From: AP-15 sp963787425
Lineage (GTDB): Bacteria > Pseudomonadota > Alphaproteobacteria > ATCC43930 > CGMCC-115725
NCBI GenBank assembly: GCA_963787425.1
Contig: CAWBCV010000010.1
Location: forward strand, 1-64,000
Reading direction: 5' to 3'
Length of the DNA: 64,000 nt
The notes beneath the pieces are model-generated. The model did no database searches, was not told where the DNA came from, and saw nothing but the letters and a program-made list of their open reading frames with translations. The translations under genes and the position numbers were made by a program. This document shows, piece after piece, positions 37,047-46,227 of this stretch. Within the stretch, counting starts at the first letter, position 1. Every line of letters begins with the position of its first letter.

Positions 37047-37296
37047 CTTCCCGCCCTCGCTGTTTAGCGCGACGTTCCTTCGCTACGGGCAACCCAGTCA
37101 ACGGGAGAGTTCCCGCGTGCGGGCGTCGACGCCATCGCCAGCACTGGCGCAGGCTTGCACCCGCATTCGCGCCGACGCTGATGGTCGAGTAGGCCCGTGA
37201 CCTCTCGTCACGCGAAGATTGGCGGATGCCGCATCTTCGGTTCCGCAGGCGATCGCGCTGCCGTCCCGTCGAGAACACCCCGAGCCATAGCCACCC

Positions 37297-38883
37297 ATGC
37301 CGCCACCACTGCTTCAGCTACAGGACATCAGCCTCAGCTTCGGTGTGATGCCGCTGCTTTCCGGCGCGACGTTGGCGGTTGCAGCCGGCGACCGGATCTG
37401 CTTGGTCGGGCGCAACGGCTCTGGCAAATCGACATTGCTGCGCATCGCCGCCGGGCTGGTACAGGCCGATACCGGCGAGCGGTTTGCTCAGCCCGGCGCA
37501 ACGATCCAGTACCTGCCGCAGGAACCCGATCTGGGCGGTTTCGGCACAACCTTGGCTTATGTCGAGGCGGGGTTTGACAGCGCGACGGTGGACGGTCGGC
37601 ACCGGGCGCTGTATCTGCTGAAGGAACTCGGTCTTTCCGGCGACGAAGATCCGGCGTCCTTGTCCGGTGGCGAAGCACGCCGCGCGGCGCTGGCCCGCGC
37701 ACTGGCTCCCTCGCCCGACATCCTGCTCCTCGACGAGCCGACCAATCACCTGGACCTGCCCGGCATCGAATGGCTGGAACGGGAACTGGCCGGAATGCGG
37801 GCCGGCATCGTTCTGATCAGCCATGATCGGCGGCTGCTCGAAAGATTCTCGCGCAGCACGGTATGGCTCGACCGCGGCGTTACGCACGTCTTGGATGAGG
37901 GCTTCTCGGCATTTGAGGCTTGGCGCGACGCGGTCCTCGCGCAGGAAGCCGACGGGCAGCATAAGCTTGGCCGTAAGATCGCGATGAAGGAGGACTGGCT
38001 GCGCTATGGCGTCACGGCCCGGCGCACGCGCAACCAGCGCCGACTCGCCGAGTTGCACGCACTGCGGCGCAAGCGAAGAGACCATCGCGGCGCGACCGGC
38101 ACGGCCCGGCTCGAAGCGGCGCAGGCGGATTTGTCCGGCCGGCTCGTTGCCGCGGCGGAGGGCATCTCCAAAGCCTATGACAATTATTTGGTCGTGCGGA
38201 ATTTTTCGGTGCGGGTCATGCGAGGCGACCGCGTCGGGATTGTCGGCCCGAACGGCGCCGGCAAGACCACGTTGCTCAACCTGTTGACCGGCGCGCTTCC
38301 GCCTGATGCCGGCGAAGTGCGGCTCGGCACCAACCTGGTGCAAGTCACGCTCGATCAGCGGCGCGAAAGCCTCGACCCGGAACAGAGTTTGGCAGAGACG
38401 TTGACCCGCGGCAGCGGCGATACGGTGACGGTCGGTGGCCAAAGCCGACACGTGATCGGCTACATGAAGGACTTCCTGTTCCGCCCGGAGCAGGCCCGCA
38501 CCCCGGTCGGCGTGCTGTCCGGCGGCGAGCGGGCCCGGCTTACCTTGGCCCGCGCCTTCGCCGGTCCGTCCAACCTGCTAGTGCTCAACGAGCCGACCAA
38601 CGATCTCGATCTGGAGACGCTCGATCTCTTGCAAGAGCAGCTGGCCGAGCATCCCGGCACGGTGCTGCTGGTCAGCCACGACCGCGATTTCCTCGACCGC
38701 GTGGTGACGTCCACCATCGCCACCGACGGCAACCGCCGCTGGGTCGAGTATGCCGGCGGCTACACCGACATGCTGGCGCAGCGGGCAGAGGAATTGCGCG
38801 GTTCGCCGCCGCCAAAGACGCGAAACACCAAGCGATCCCGACCGGCGACGCAAGCCAGCGAATTACCGGGCAGCGCCGAATGA
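37297..38883 (+). CDS. ABC-F family ATPase (Uup-like) with Walker B Asp-to-Asn change
   Basis: 528 residues, two tandem ATPase domains without membrane segments, as in ABC-F ribosome-associated proteins. Domain 1: Walker A GRNGSGKST, signature LSGGEARRA, Walker B LLLDEPTNHLD. Then a linker of charged helices (about 230-280). Domain 2: Walker A GPNGAGKTT, signature LSGGERARL. In domain 2 the Walker B motif reads LLVLNEPTNDLD, Asn431 replacing the near-invariant Mg-coordinating Asp. The C-terminal coiled coil expected in Uup is not in this frame but continues in the overlapping ORF at 38880, so the gene is probably frameshifted near 38880. Confidence 0.85.
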   Translation: MPPPLLQLQDISLSFGVMPLLSGATLAVAAGDRICLVGRNGSGKSTLLRIAAGLVQADTGERFAQPGATIQYLPQEPDLGGFGTTLAYVEAGFDSATVDGRHRALYLLKELGLSGDEDPASLSGGEARRAALARALAPSPDILLLDEPTNHLDLPGIEWLERELAGMRAGIVLISHDRRLLERFSRSTVWLDRGVTHVLDEGFSAFEAWRDAVLAQEADGQHKLGRKIAMKEDWLRYGVTARRTRNQRRLAELHALRRKRRDHRGATGTARLEAAQADLSGRLVAAAEGISKAYDNYLVVRNFSVRVMRGDRVGIVGPNGAGKTTLLNLLTGALPPDAGEVRLGTNLVQVTLDQRRESLDPEQSLAETLTRGSGDTVTVGGQSRHVIGYMKDFLFRPEQARTPVGVLSGGERARLTLARAFAGPSNLLVLNEPTNDLDLETLDLLQEQLAEHPGTVLLVSHDRDFLDRVVTSTIATDGNRRWVEYAGGYTDMLAQRAEELRGSPPPKTRNTKRSRPATQASELPGSAE

Positions 38884-39114
38884 ATTTCAATGATCGCCGG
38901 GCGCTCGACCTGCTACCTGCCCGGATCGCGGCTTTGGAGACGCGGATCACCGAGCTGAATGCAGTCCTTGCCGACCCGGATCTGTACCGACGCGATCCCG
39001 CACGATTCCGCGACACAACAGACGCGCTCGTGGTTACACGCGACGAACTGGCGGCAGCCGAGGATCCGTGGCGGCGGCTGGAGATGCTGCGGGAAGAAAT
39101 CGAAGGGATCGTGC
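38880..39114 (+). pseudogene. Detached C-terminal coiled-coil domain of the ABC-F protein
   Basis: MNFNDRRALDLLPARIAALE...DPDLYRRDPARF...REEIEG is the coiled-coil, DNA-binding-type tail of Uup proteins. Its ATG overlaps the ABC-F stop (ATGA), and one base would join both frames. It could be a real indel, a sequencing error, or a translationally coupled two-part protein. After EEIEG the reading passes directly into methyltransferase-like sequence. Confidence 0.7.
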
Positions 39115-39275
39115 CCACCAGCCATATGCAAGGTGGATCGCGAGCCCGAACTGAAAAAATCATCCGGCACGCCTTTGTGAAACAGGTCACAGCAGCCGGT
39201 GGCGTCAGGGGCCCGCGAATCGACGCGACCTTCGCCGCGGTGGCGCGGGAGGACTTCCTCGGACCCGGGCCGTGA
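39115..39275 (+). pseudogene. Protein-L-isoaspartate methyltransferase-like, N-terminal remnant
   Basis: KIIRHAFVKQVTAAGGVRGP and RIDATFAAVAREDFLGPGP match the opening of PCMT-like methyltransferases (usually ...VPREDFLGPGPW). TGA at 39273-39275 falls where the conserved Trp should be, and no SAM-binding motif follows. In frame with the coiled-coil remnant, so it would be read as one fused 131-residue protein. Confidence 0.5.
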
Positions 39276-39339
39276 CAGAGGTATCGGCCTCACGCTCACG
39301 GAAGCCACGGGTCACCTCGATTGACGAATTCCAAACCTG

Positions 39340-39397
39340 GGCTCGGCCCTCTTTTGCAAGAGGGACCAATGGTTCGAATCCGGCTCCCTCCAGCGGC
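39340..39397 (+). other. tRNA-like 3' fragment
   Basis: CCCTCTTTTGCAAGAGGG could be an anticodon-type arm (7-bp stem), followed by GGTTCGAATCC, a T-loop consensus, and GCTCCCTCCA, a plausible 3' acceptor strand. The T-stem is imperfect and I find no matching 5' acceptor (GGAGGGA expected) upstream. Probably the 3' remnant of a tRNA, such as integrating elements leave behind. Confidence 0.3.
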
Positions 39398-39401
39398 GAG
39401 T

Positions 39402-39626
39402 TTATCTCCGCGCAGCGCAGGACGGGTGAGCACCACCCTCACGCGCCCAATGATGCGCTTTCGCGCAGGCTTCCATGCCGACCAGACACGGCTCGAGCGA
39501 CCGGAAATAGGCAATTACTCCGCTGCGCCACAACCGCCTGCGAACGACGACCTGTCCATCTGCGTCGACGCCGTGGACCTGGAACCAGCATTTGGCGAGG
39601 TCCAAACCGATCGTGGCAATCTGCAT
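39402..39626 (-). pseudogene. IS110 family transposase, N-terminal fragment
   Basis: MQIATIGLDLAKCWFQVHGV with first catalytic Asp in GLDLAK, and LEPCLVGMEACAKAHHWARE with the Glu of the RuvC-like DEDD core, are hallmarks of IS110 transposases. AGGAGCGGTCC precedes the ATG at 39626. Only about 70 of some 340 residues remain, ending next to the tRNA-like fragment. Confidence 0.8.
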
Positions 39627-39808
39627 GGTGGACCGCTCCTCTCGTTGTGGCGCTCACAGACGACCACGTTATGGCACATCGATGCCGGGAGCAGGGGCCG
39701 TCCACCCCATCAAGACTTTCGCACCACGACGGAGTCAGTCGCTGAGCCCCATTGCGGGCGGTCTCGCGATAGGCAAACATCATGGTTGCGCAGAATGCGA
39801 GGCACCTA

Positions 39809-40237
39809 ATGTTGCTCACCGTGAAAAGTGCGGTTGCCGAAGACGAGCAGGCCGTTGTCGCGCTGTGGCGCGCCTGCGATCTGGTTGCATCATACAATGA
39901 CCCGGTAGCCGACTTCCGTTTCGCCAAAGCTGGTCCCTGCTCGGACGTGCTTGTCGCCGTTGACGATGCCGGCGAAGTAGCGGGCAGCGTCATGGTCGGC
40001 CATGACGGGCATCGAGGCTGGCTCTACTACGTTGCTGCCCGTCCTACATCGCGCAGCAAGGGCGTGGGCCGGCGCATGGTGCACGCGGCAGAGAACTGGC
40101 TCCGCCAACGGGGTATAGTGAAAGTGCAGCTCCTAGTTCGAGAAACAAACACCAAGGTGGTGAGCTTCTACGAGCACCTCGGTTTCGAGGTAGCCCCGCG
40201 CGTAGTCATGAGCAGATGGCTGGGGAAAACATCGTAG
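39809..40237 (+). CDS. GNAT family N-acetyltransferase (YpeA-like)
   Basis: 142 residues from the ATG at 39809 (an earlier ATG at 39782 is in frame). N-terminal AVVALWRACDL, NDPVADFRFA; central GSVMVGHDGHRGWLYYVAA and the acetyl-CoA loop SKGVGRRMVHAAENWL (R/Q-x-x-G-x-G/A); C-terminal VVSFYEHLGFE. Length and layout match small YpeA-type acetyltransferases. It stands alone on the plus strand after the IS110 fragment and appears intact. Confidence 0.86.
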   Translation: MLLTVKSAVAEDEQAVVALWRACDLVASYNDPVADFRFAKAGPCSDVLVAVDDAGEVAGSVMVGHDGHRGWLYYVAARPTSRSKGVGRRMVHAAENWLRQRGIVKVQLLVRETNTKVVSFYEHLGFEVAPRVVMSRWLGKTS

Positions 40238-40358
40238 GTCGATACGCCCGCTTGGCATCACCTAACACGGCGCTTGGTTAATCAGCCATATCAATGCGTT
40301 GCGTGTTGCAGAAATCGTTTGCAGAAAAGCGTAAAAAACCCCGTGCACCCCGAGCCGG

Positions 40359-40546
40359 TCAGTCTGGCTCCCGGCGTTCTTCGGCTAGAAGCCGGGGGGT
40401 TTCCTTCGCTGTGTGGTAGTAGATGTTCGGTTTTCGATACACTGCGAACAGCACGGCGCCCCCGGGTGACTCGTTGTCGTGCAGCGAGCCGGACTTGCGC
40501 CAGACATAGTCTCCGGCCGTCGCAATCCCGTCGTGATCCTCGACGC
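40359..40546 (-). pseudogene. Cupin (ChrR-like) C-terminal remnant
   Basis: TAGDYVWRKSGSLHDNESPG and GAVLFAVYRKPNIYY match the second cupin motif and end of ChrR-type cupins (usually GDY-W-PAGS-H). It is in frame with, and directly follows, the alpha/beta-hydrolase piece upstream, forming a chimaeric ORF joined at about 40547. Confidence 0.55.
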
Positions 40547-40547
40547 T

Positions 40548-40800
40548 TTCGGAGCCGACGGCATCCATCACTGCGCGGACGTCGTCCATGCGCTCTTCGA
40601 GATGGGCGATGCCAACGTCCCGGTCGGAGAGGCCGGTGCCGCGCTTGTCGAACACGATCAGGCGGGAAAACGCGGCCAGGCGGGAAAACTGACGAGCCTG
40701 GCCCGGCGACTCCCAAGCCAACTCGATGTTGGAGACGAAACCCGGAACGAAGATCAGGTCGAGCGGGTCTTCGCGGGGGCCGCGCACGTGTGTCGGTACG
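40548..40800 (-). pseudogene. Alpha/beta hydrolase, N-terminal remnant
   Basis: LDLIFVPGFVSNIELAWESP, RQFSRLAAFSRLIVFDKRGT and GLSDRDVG...LEERMDDVRAVMDAVGSE are typical of the hydrolases often fused to cyclase or TPR domains. Homology stops just before the expected nucleophile elbow (G-x-S-x-G). Start unclear. Confidence 0.68.
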
Positions 40801-41034
40801 GCGCGGTCTGGCAGGGCAAAAGAGCTGGAAGGGCGATTGATCCCCGCCCCGCGGCGCCGAGCCGGTGGAGACCCGCCGCGGCCTGCCAGGCGGTCGGATG
40901 ATACGCATAGCCGCTGCATCGAGGCGGCCGTCGGCGGCCTGATCGTCGGATGCCTGTAACTGCCGAACGGCAATCCGGCGCCGGGCCCGAAATTCGATTA
41001 CAAGCTGCGCTGGTTCAAACGGTTGACGGGCTAC

Positions 41035-42090
41035 TCCCAAAGTCTTTCCTGATTACGTACTATCCTCAGCCATCAACTGATGGTACGAAACAGGAATATA
41101 CGGCTGTTTCTGCGGGTTTGAACGATGGCGCGCAACAAGGTGCAATTTCAAAAGGGGCTCAGCGAGGTGCAGTTTGCTGTTCTTTACGGAACCGAGGATC
41201 AGTGCCGGGAGGCGGTGATGCGCTGGCGCTGGCCATCCGGCTTTGTCTGCCCGGTTTGCGCAGGGCAGCATCACAGCTTCGTCAAGACCCGGGCGCTTTA
41301 CCAGTGTACCGCCTGTCGACGGTAGACATCGGTGATCGCCGGAACGATTTTCGCGGCGACCAAGGTGCCGCTGTGCACTTGGTTTCGCGCCATGTACCAC
41401 CTCACTCAGAGCAAGGGCGGCATCTCCAGCATTGAGTTGGGCCGCCGGCTTGGCGTCACCCAGACCACCGCCTGGAAGATCAAGCACAGGCTCATGCAGG
41501 CGATGATGGAGCGGGACGCCACAAAGCGCCTGACGGGACGGATCGAGATCGACGACGCCTATCTCGGCGGGGAGCGCAACGGCGGCAAGCGGGGCCGCGG
41601 TTCGCCTGGCAAGACGCCGATCGTGGCGTCGGTAGAAACCACACCAGAGGGCAAGCCAATCCGCTTGAAGTTGCGCCGCGTGAAGGGTTTCCGCCGTGCC
41701 GAAATCGCGACCTTGGCGCAGCGCAATTTCCATCCCGCCAGCACCGTTGTCAGTGACGGCCTGCACTGCTTCTCTGGGGTCGGCAACGCCGGCTGCGTCC
41801 ACCAGCCGATCATCACTGGATCCGGTCGCAAGGCCGCCCTCAACCCTGCCTTCAAGTGGGTCAACACCACCCTCGGCAACATCAAGAGCGCCATCGCCGG
41901 CACTTACCGCACCATCCGCGACAAGCATGTACCCCGCTACCTCGCCGAATTCGAATACCGCTTCAACCGCCGATACGATCTCGCCGCCATGATGCCCCGC
42001 CTAGGCTATGTCGCAGTCCGAACCCCGCCGATGCCATACCGCCTCCTCAAATTGGCTGAGGATCATGCGTAATCAGGAAGTCTTTTGGAC
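41035..42090 (+). mobile_element. IS1595-family insertion sequence with terminal inverted repeats
   Basis: Left end CTTTCCTGATTACGTAC followed by TATCCTCAGCCA (41044-41072) is an imperfect inverted copy of the right end (TGGCTGAGGATCA followed by TGCGTAATCAGGAAG, 42053-42079). They enclose one transposase gene. The outer borders are approximate. I could not identify a clear target duplication. Confidence 0.8.
41125..42072 (+). pseudogene. IS1595 family transposase with in-frame amber stop
   Basis: The N-terminal zinc ribbon (CPVCAGQHH...YQCTAC) runs to TAG at 41323-41325. The same frame then continues TSVIAGTIFAATKVPLCTWF through the ISXO2-like DDE domain (IEIDDAYLGGE, VVSDGLHCF, YLAEFEYRFNRRYD) to 42072. 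Homologues have Gln (CAG) where the TAG stands, so this is a single C-to-T change. The rest is intact, about 315 residues. Confidence 0.88.
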
Positions 42091-42104
42091 AGCGGCGCGC
42101 GGCC

Positions 42105-42152
42105 TCCGATCTCGCGCGGAACTGGAAGTTCGAATCCATCTCCCTCCAGCGA
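42105..42152 (+). other. Second tRNA-like 3' fragment
   Basis: GGAAGTTCGAATCCATCTCC followed by CTCCAGCGA resembles the fragment at 39340-39397 (shared TTCGAATCC and CTCCCTCCAGCG) and lies just outside the right end of the IS1595 element. No 5' half of a tRNA is visible. Confidence 0.25.
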
Positions 42153-42320
42153 AGAGTCCGCTGCGAACCTGCTTCGAGCAGCCGATGACGCACCGCCATT
42201 CACTTCACCGCGCGTGACGAGATGTTGGGGACGTCCGATGCGCGGTGGGGATCGAGCGTCCCAAGGCACGCGCGTTTCGCGGATGAAAAAGCTTCATTTG
42301 AACGCTGGGAACTCGGGCGT

Positions 42321-43586
42321 TCAGCTTTTGCGGTCCACGTATTCCGGCACCCTGCAATATACCCACAGCAAATTCGCGAACAGAACGGCGGCCGTCACCA
42401 GAAACACCCAGCGCACCCCAAAAGCGGCGGCGACCGCGCCGCCGGAAAGCGGCCCGATCGAATTGCCGAGAAACATTGCCGAGGCGGTAATGCCGTAGAC
42501 CGTCCCGCGCTCCGCTCGAGGTACAAGCCGCCCGACAAGAGCATTGGCCGTCGGCAGGATACCGCCGATGAACAGCCCGACGGCGAAACGCTGGGCGGTG
42601 AAGAGCCAGTAGCTGTCAGCGAAAGCTTGCGGCAAGGTTGTCAAACTGGCCCCGAGCAACGCGATCAGCAGCACCCGGCGATAGCCGATCTTGTCGCTCT
42701 TATGGCCGAGGAATGGGGCGGCGACGACATTGGCAAGCCCGGTGATGGAGAAAGCGATGCCGCTCAACGTCGCGAGGTCGGGCCGATCGCCGACCAACTC
42801 CTGCACGAACAACGTCACCACGGGCTGCACCGTGCGCACCCCGAATTGCGCCATCAGCAGTACGAAAAATAGCGGCAGCAAACCCGGTGAACGCGCCACC
42901 GCGATCAAGCTGCTGAGGAGGGCGCGCCCACCGCGTCCCTGCGCCACAGGGACAAAGCGCTCACGCACGCCAAACCAGACAAAAGCCGTCGACACCAATA
43001 TCGTCGCCGCGGTGCAATAGAATGGAATGCGGTAACTACCCGTCGCATCGGCCAAGGCGCCCCCGATGAGTGGACCGACCAGTGAGCCGACAAGCTGGCC
43101 GGTGCTGAGCCAGCCGAGCGCATAGCCAAGCCGCTCCTCGGGCACCTGGCTAGCCACCAGTGCGATCGCGGTGCTCGAGAAGCCGGCAAAGACGCCCATC
43201 AGCGCGCGACAGGCGAAGACCTGCCAGACGTTAGTTGCGGCGCCCATCAATGCCGCAAACACGCCGACGGCGATGCTCGATCGTAACAGCATCAATTTTC
43301 GGCCATGCCGGTCGGCCAGGCGCCCCCACAACGGCGATGCGAAAGCGGCGACCAAGGAAGTCGTGCCGGCAAGGATGCCGGCCCACAGCGCAACCGCGCC
43401 CGCCGAGCTGACGCCGAGCACCGGCAGAAACAGCGGCATGATCGGGCTCAACATCGAAAACGCCGCGGTCATGACGAACTGGATTCCGACCATTGCCCAC
43501 AAGGTGCGCTGCCATGGCACCGCGGCACTCGTATCCGTGCCGGCTGTATTCTCCTCTGTGGTCGCATTAACGCGCTCTTGCGGCAC
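42321..43586 (-). CDS. MFS multidrug/metabolite transporter
   Basis: A 12-helix major facilitator. The MFS signature loop between TM2 and TM3 is GRLADRHGRKLMLL; the second half has FLGHKSDKIGYRRVLL. Strong hydrophobic segments alternate throughout, and the C-terminus ends YCRVPEYVDRKS. The likely start is GTG at 43586 (VPQERVNATT), giving about 421 residues, as usual; an ATG at 43742 is in frame but adds an Arg-rich unlikely leader. It resembles MdtG/TetA-type drug exporters. Not visibly damaged. Confidence 0.85.
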   Translation of the reverse strand: MPQERVNATTEENTAGTDTSAAVPWQRTLWAMVGIQFVMTAAFSMLSPIMPLFLPVLGVSSAGAVALWAGILAGTTSLVAAFASPLWGRLADRHGRKLMLLRSSIAVGVFAALMGAATNVWQVFACRALMGVFAGFSSTAIALVASQVPEERLGYALGWLSTGQLVGSLVGPLIGGALADATGSYRIPFYCTAATILVSTAFVWFGVRERFVPVAQGRGGRALLSSLIAVARSPGLLPLFFVLLMAQFGVRTVQPVVTLFVQELVGDRPDLATLSGIAFSITGLANVVAAPFLGHKSDKIGYRRVLLIALLGASLTTLPQAFADSYWLFTAQRFAVGLFIGGILPTANALVGRLVPRAERGTVYGITASAMFLGNSIGPLSGGAVAAAFGVRWVFLVTAAVLFANLLWVYCRVPEYVDRKS

Positions 43587-43713
43587 GTCAGCATCCCGGC
43601 TCTTTGAAATGTGCAACTTCGGTGATCCGCTCGGCAAAAACAGGCGGGCGCGTCGGCAGCGAGGCAATCCTAGCACCGCCGGGGGCCGAAGCGCACGCGC
43701 CGCTGGCGGCTGT

Positions 43714-45005
43714 TTATTGCCCCGCCACCGCCAATCTGCCAAGGCTGGGAACGGCCTTGATCGGACGATCCGGCCGGATCCAAAAGGTCATGACGATGGC
43801 GAACAGCAGCGCCCGACCGAGACCGCGAACGGCAGCGTCCAGCTGCCGGTGCGGTCGAGGATCCAGGCGAAGGCGACCGGTGAGACAATGCCGGCGACGG
43901 CGCCGGAGGCATTCATCAGCGAGCTCGAAGTGCCGGCGTAGTCGGACGCGATGTCCATCGTCGCGGTCGACAGCGGAGAGATCGCAAAGCCGAGAAAGAA
44001 CACCGTGACCATGAAGCCGGACACCCCGATAACCATGTCGTGGAAGAGGATCACCGGCACCAGCCCCGCCACGGCGAAAACCCAGCTGCCGGCGATCATC
44101 AGCGAACGCGCAATCTGCAGGCTCCCGGTGCGGCGCAGCAGGGAGTCGGTGGTCATCCCGCCGATCAGCTCGGCGAGAAATCCGGAGAACAGCAGTGCCA
44201 TGTAAAGGAATGCTGATTTCTTGATCTCGACACCATAGTTTTTCTGCAACAAGGACGGCATCCAGGTCACAAACAGCCAGCCGGTCCAGCCCTGGCAGAA
44301 ATAAACGATCATCAGCGGCGCCACGCGGGGAATCAGGCGCCGCCACGGCACCGGGCCGGAACCGATCTGCCCCGTGGAATCAGCGGTCGGTAATACAGCC
44401 AGCTCCGCGGTGGTGATGCGCGGGTGCTGGCGCGGATCCTCGTAGAAATACCACCACCACACGACTGCCCAGAGAGTCGATAGAATGCCGACCGCGAGGA
44501 ATGAAAAACGCCAGGAGAACCAGGTGATCAGAAGGGCGACGATCGGCGCCGCCGTTCCCGCGCCGAGGCGCCCGGCGGCGTGGGTAGCCCCGATCGCGGT
44601 GCCGCGCTTCACGATCGGGGTCCATTTTGAGACCGCACGAGTTGCCGCCGGCAACGTCGCACCCTCGCCCATGCCGAGCACGAGACGCACGCCAAACAGC
44701 GAAGCGAGCCCGGTCACCGCCCCGGTCGCGATGGTCGTCAGCGACCACGCCAGGCCGCAGACCGTCAATGTGCGCCGCGCGCCAATGCGGTCGGCAAACC
44801 AGCCCCCGACTAGCTGAAACGGGGCATATGAGTAGTTGAAGGCCGAGAAGGCGAGGCCGAGTGCCAAATTGCTGAGGCCGAGGTCCTGCTGCATTACCGG
44901 TGCCGCGGCGGCCAGGTTTACCCGGTCGATAAACAGGATGTAGTGCATCGACACCAGAAGGATCAGGAAATTTCTGGTGGCGCGACCGTTGAAGCCGAAC
45001 AGCAT
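43714..45005 (-). pseudogene. MFS transporter, anion:cation symporter type, frameshifted near the C-terminus
   Basis: The ATG at 45005 has GGAGGAGGGAG upstream. LLVSMHYILFIDRVNLAAAA, GWFADRIGARRTLTVCGLAW and RLVLGMGEGATLPAATRAVS are characteristic of the ACS family (GudP/ExuT-like sugar-acid or aromatic-acid symporters). The protein reads well to SWTLPFAVS near 43860, where one base is off. GRALLFAIVMTFWIRPDRPI then completes it to the stop at 43714. Joined length about 430. With the short lesion at the last helix, activity cannot be excluded. Confidence 0.8.
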
Positions 45006-45062
45006 ATTGCTCCCTCCTCCCTAATCGGCGCCGTGTGGAGGCGACATTTCAATCCGGTTATG

Positions 45063-45495
45063 TCAGTTGGCCAGACCCGGTCTCGCGAGGTGCGGCCGGA
45101 CGTGCTCGCCGAGCGTGCCGCGCGCCAGTACCAGTGCCGCCGCCGCCCCGACGAGCGCCAGCGCACCCGCCACGCGATAAAGGCTGAATCAAAGCTGCCG
45201 GTCGCGGCGACGATATAGCCGGTCACAATCGGCGCCAGCAGACCAAAGGTGTTGCCGCCGAGGACGAGAAAGGCGAAGGCCCGGCCGGCATCACCGGGCG
45301 AACGCAAAAGATCGCTGACCAGGGCTCCGTTGGTAGCCGGCCCGACATGGGCGAACGAAACCGCGATCGTCACTAAGACGATGATCGCGGCGAGCGACTG
45401 AACAAAGGGGATCGCCAGGCCCGCCGCAGTCAGCAAGAGTGAGAGCGCCACCAGATAGCGCCGGTTGCCTCCACCACGCACCGCCTCGGCCGTCA
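45063..45495 (-). pseudogene. MFS transporter, C-terminal remnant
   Basis: The last four or five membrane helices of another MFS protein: RRYLVALSLLLTAAGLAIPF, IIVLVTIAVSFAHVGPATNG, FAFLVLGGNTFGLLAPIVTG. One shift near 45190 precedes AGALALVGAAAALVLARGTL to 45063. The 5' side is joined at about 45500-45530 to the small gene upstream. Confidence 0.72.
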
Positions 45496-45651
45496 TCAGC
45501 TTGTCGCCGAGCCAGTTAGCCAGGATGCTGCTTCTCGCGCGAAGGCGCGACCCAACGCCTCTAATTCATCGGCCAGGCGGGGACTGGCGGGGCCGCTGGC
45601 CAAGCGGAAGCACAGCTCGGCTTGCGAAAGCAGGTGTCTTGCATCTGACAT
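45496..45651 (-). CDS. Small hypothetical protein, probably C-terminally altered
   Basis: 51 residues from ATG at 45651: MSDARHLLSQAELCFRLASG...LADELEALGRAFAREAAS. The pattern (R-x-L-x-x-Q-A-E-x-C-x-x-L-A) is one I associate with short uncharacterised helical proteins of Rhizobiales. The last ~10 residues (WLTGSATS) are read from transporter DNA in another frame, so the natural C-terminus is lost. Confidence 0.42.
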   Translation of the reverse strand: MSDARHLLSQAELCFRLASGPASPRLADELEALGRAFAREAASWLTGSATS

Positions 45652-45958
45652 TCTAATTCCCCCAGGTTCATCAAATCACGCTCTGGATCGCCAAACGGGC
45701 CGGCACTGGCCGTTCAGCGGGGCTCGCCCAGTCAGGCGAAGCCGGGAGCAGTGATGGACGCTAGTGATTAAGGGAGCCTTACGAGCACGGGAGAAAACCC
45801 GTGGCATTCTGGTGACCTGGGAAACCGGCTGGCGGTGCGGGATGAAAGGCGCTGCTGGGCCAGTATGAAGCCGGCGTGAGAGGCCACACCGCCCCGGGAG
45901 AAGCCCCGGCTGTTGGCTGGGGCTGCACCGTGTTTCCGTTTCCCGATCGCGTCAGCCG
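45652..45958. other. Gene-free, hairpin-rich stretch of about 300 bases
   Basis: Contains several short inverted repeats, including CACGGG-AGAAAA-CCCGTG (45786-45803) and paired CCCCGG/CCGGGG-type segments near 45890-45915. No ORF of interest. It could be a structured RNA or intron remnant, but I cannot identify a known class. Confidence 0.35.
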
Positions 45959-46227
45959 CTACCGAGGCTCATAGACGCTGAACGAGCCGAGACAGTTGGC
46001 GCGCAGCTCAGGATCTCTGATCGGCCCGCACTCCTTTCTCATCCGGTAGGCACGAAACTGCCGTTGGTCTCGACGAGGTAGTCGTACTGCTGGCTCTTGC
46101 GGACGTTCTGCGCCGCGGCTTCGTGCCATTTCGCGTGCCGGTGCGAATTGGCGGGGACTGGCGCGGCCTGTACTGACGCGGTCGCCAAAGCCGCCAAACC
46201 TACCAGCGTTGGAATGATCACACGCAT
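45959..46227 (-). pseudogene. Small secreted protein of Bradyrhizobium type, frameshifted
   Basis: ATG 46227; signal peptide MRVIIPTLVGLAALATASVQA-AP; then KSQQYDYLVETNGSF. One base off near 46042, after which RAYRMRKECGPIRDPELRAN and CLGSFSVYEPR complete it to TAG at 45959. The Y-RMRKECGPI-DPELR-xCL-SF-VYEPR ending is a distinctive pattern that I know from small periplasmic proteins of Bradyrhizobium and relatives. Function unknown; about 90 residues. Confidence 0.7.

Noticed and set aside
45700..45950. Group II intron remnant
   Set aside because: Stems are present but I could not find a domain V signature or a reverse transcriptase gene nearby; left as an unassigned structured region.
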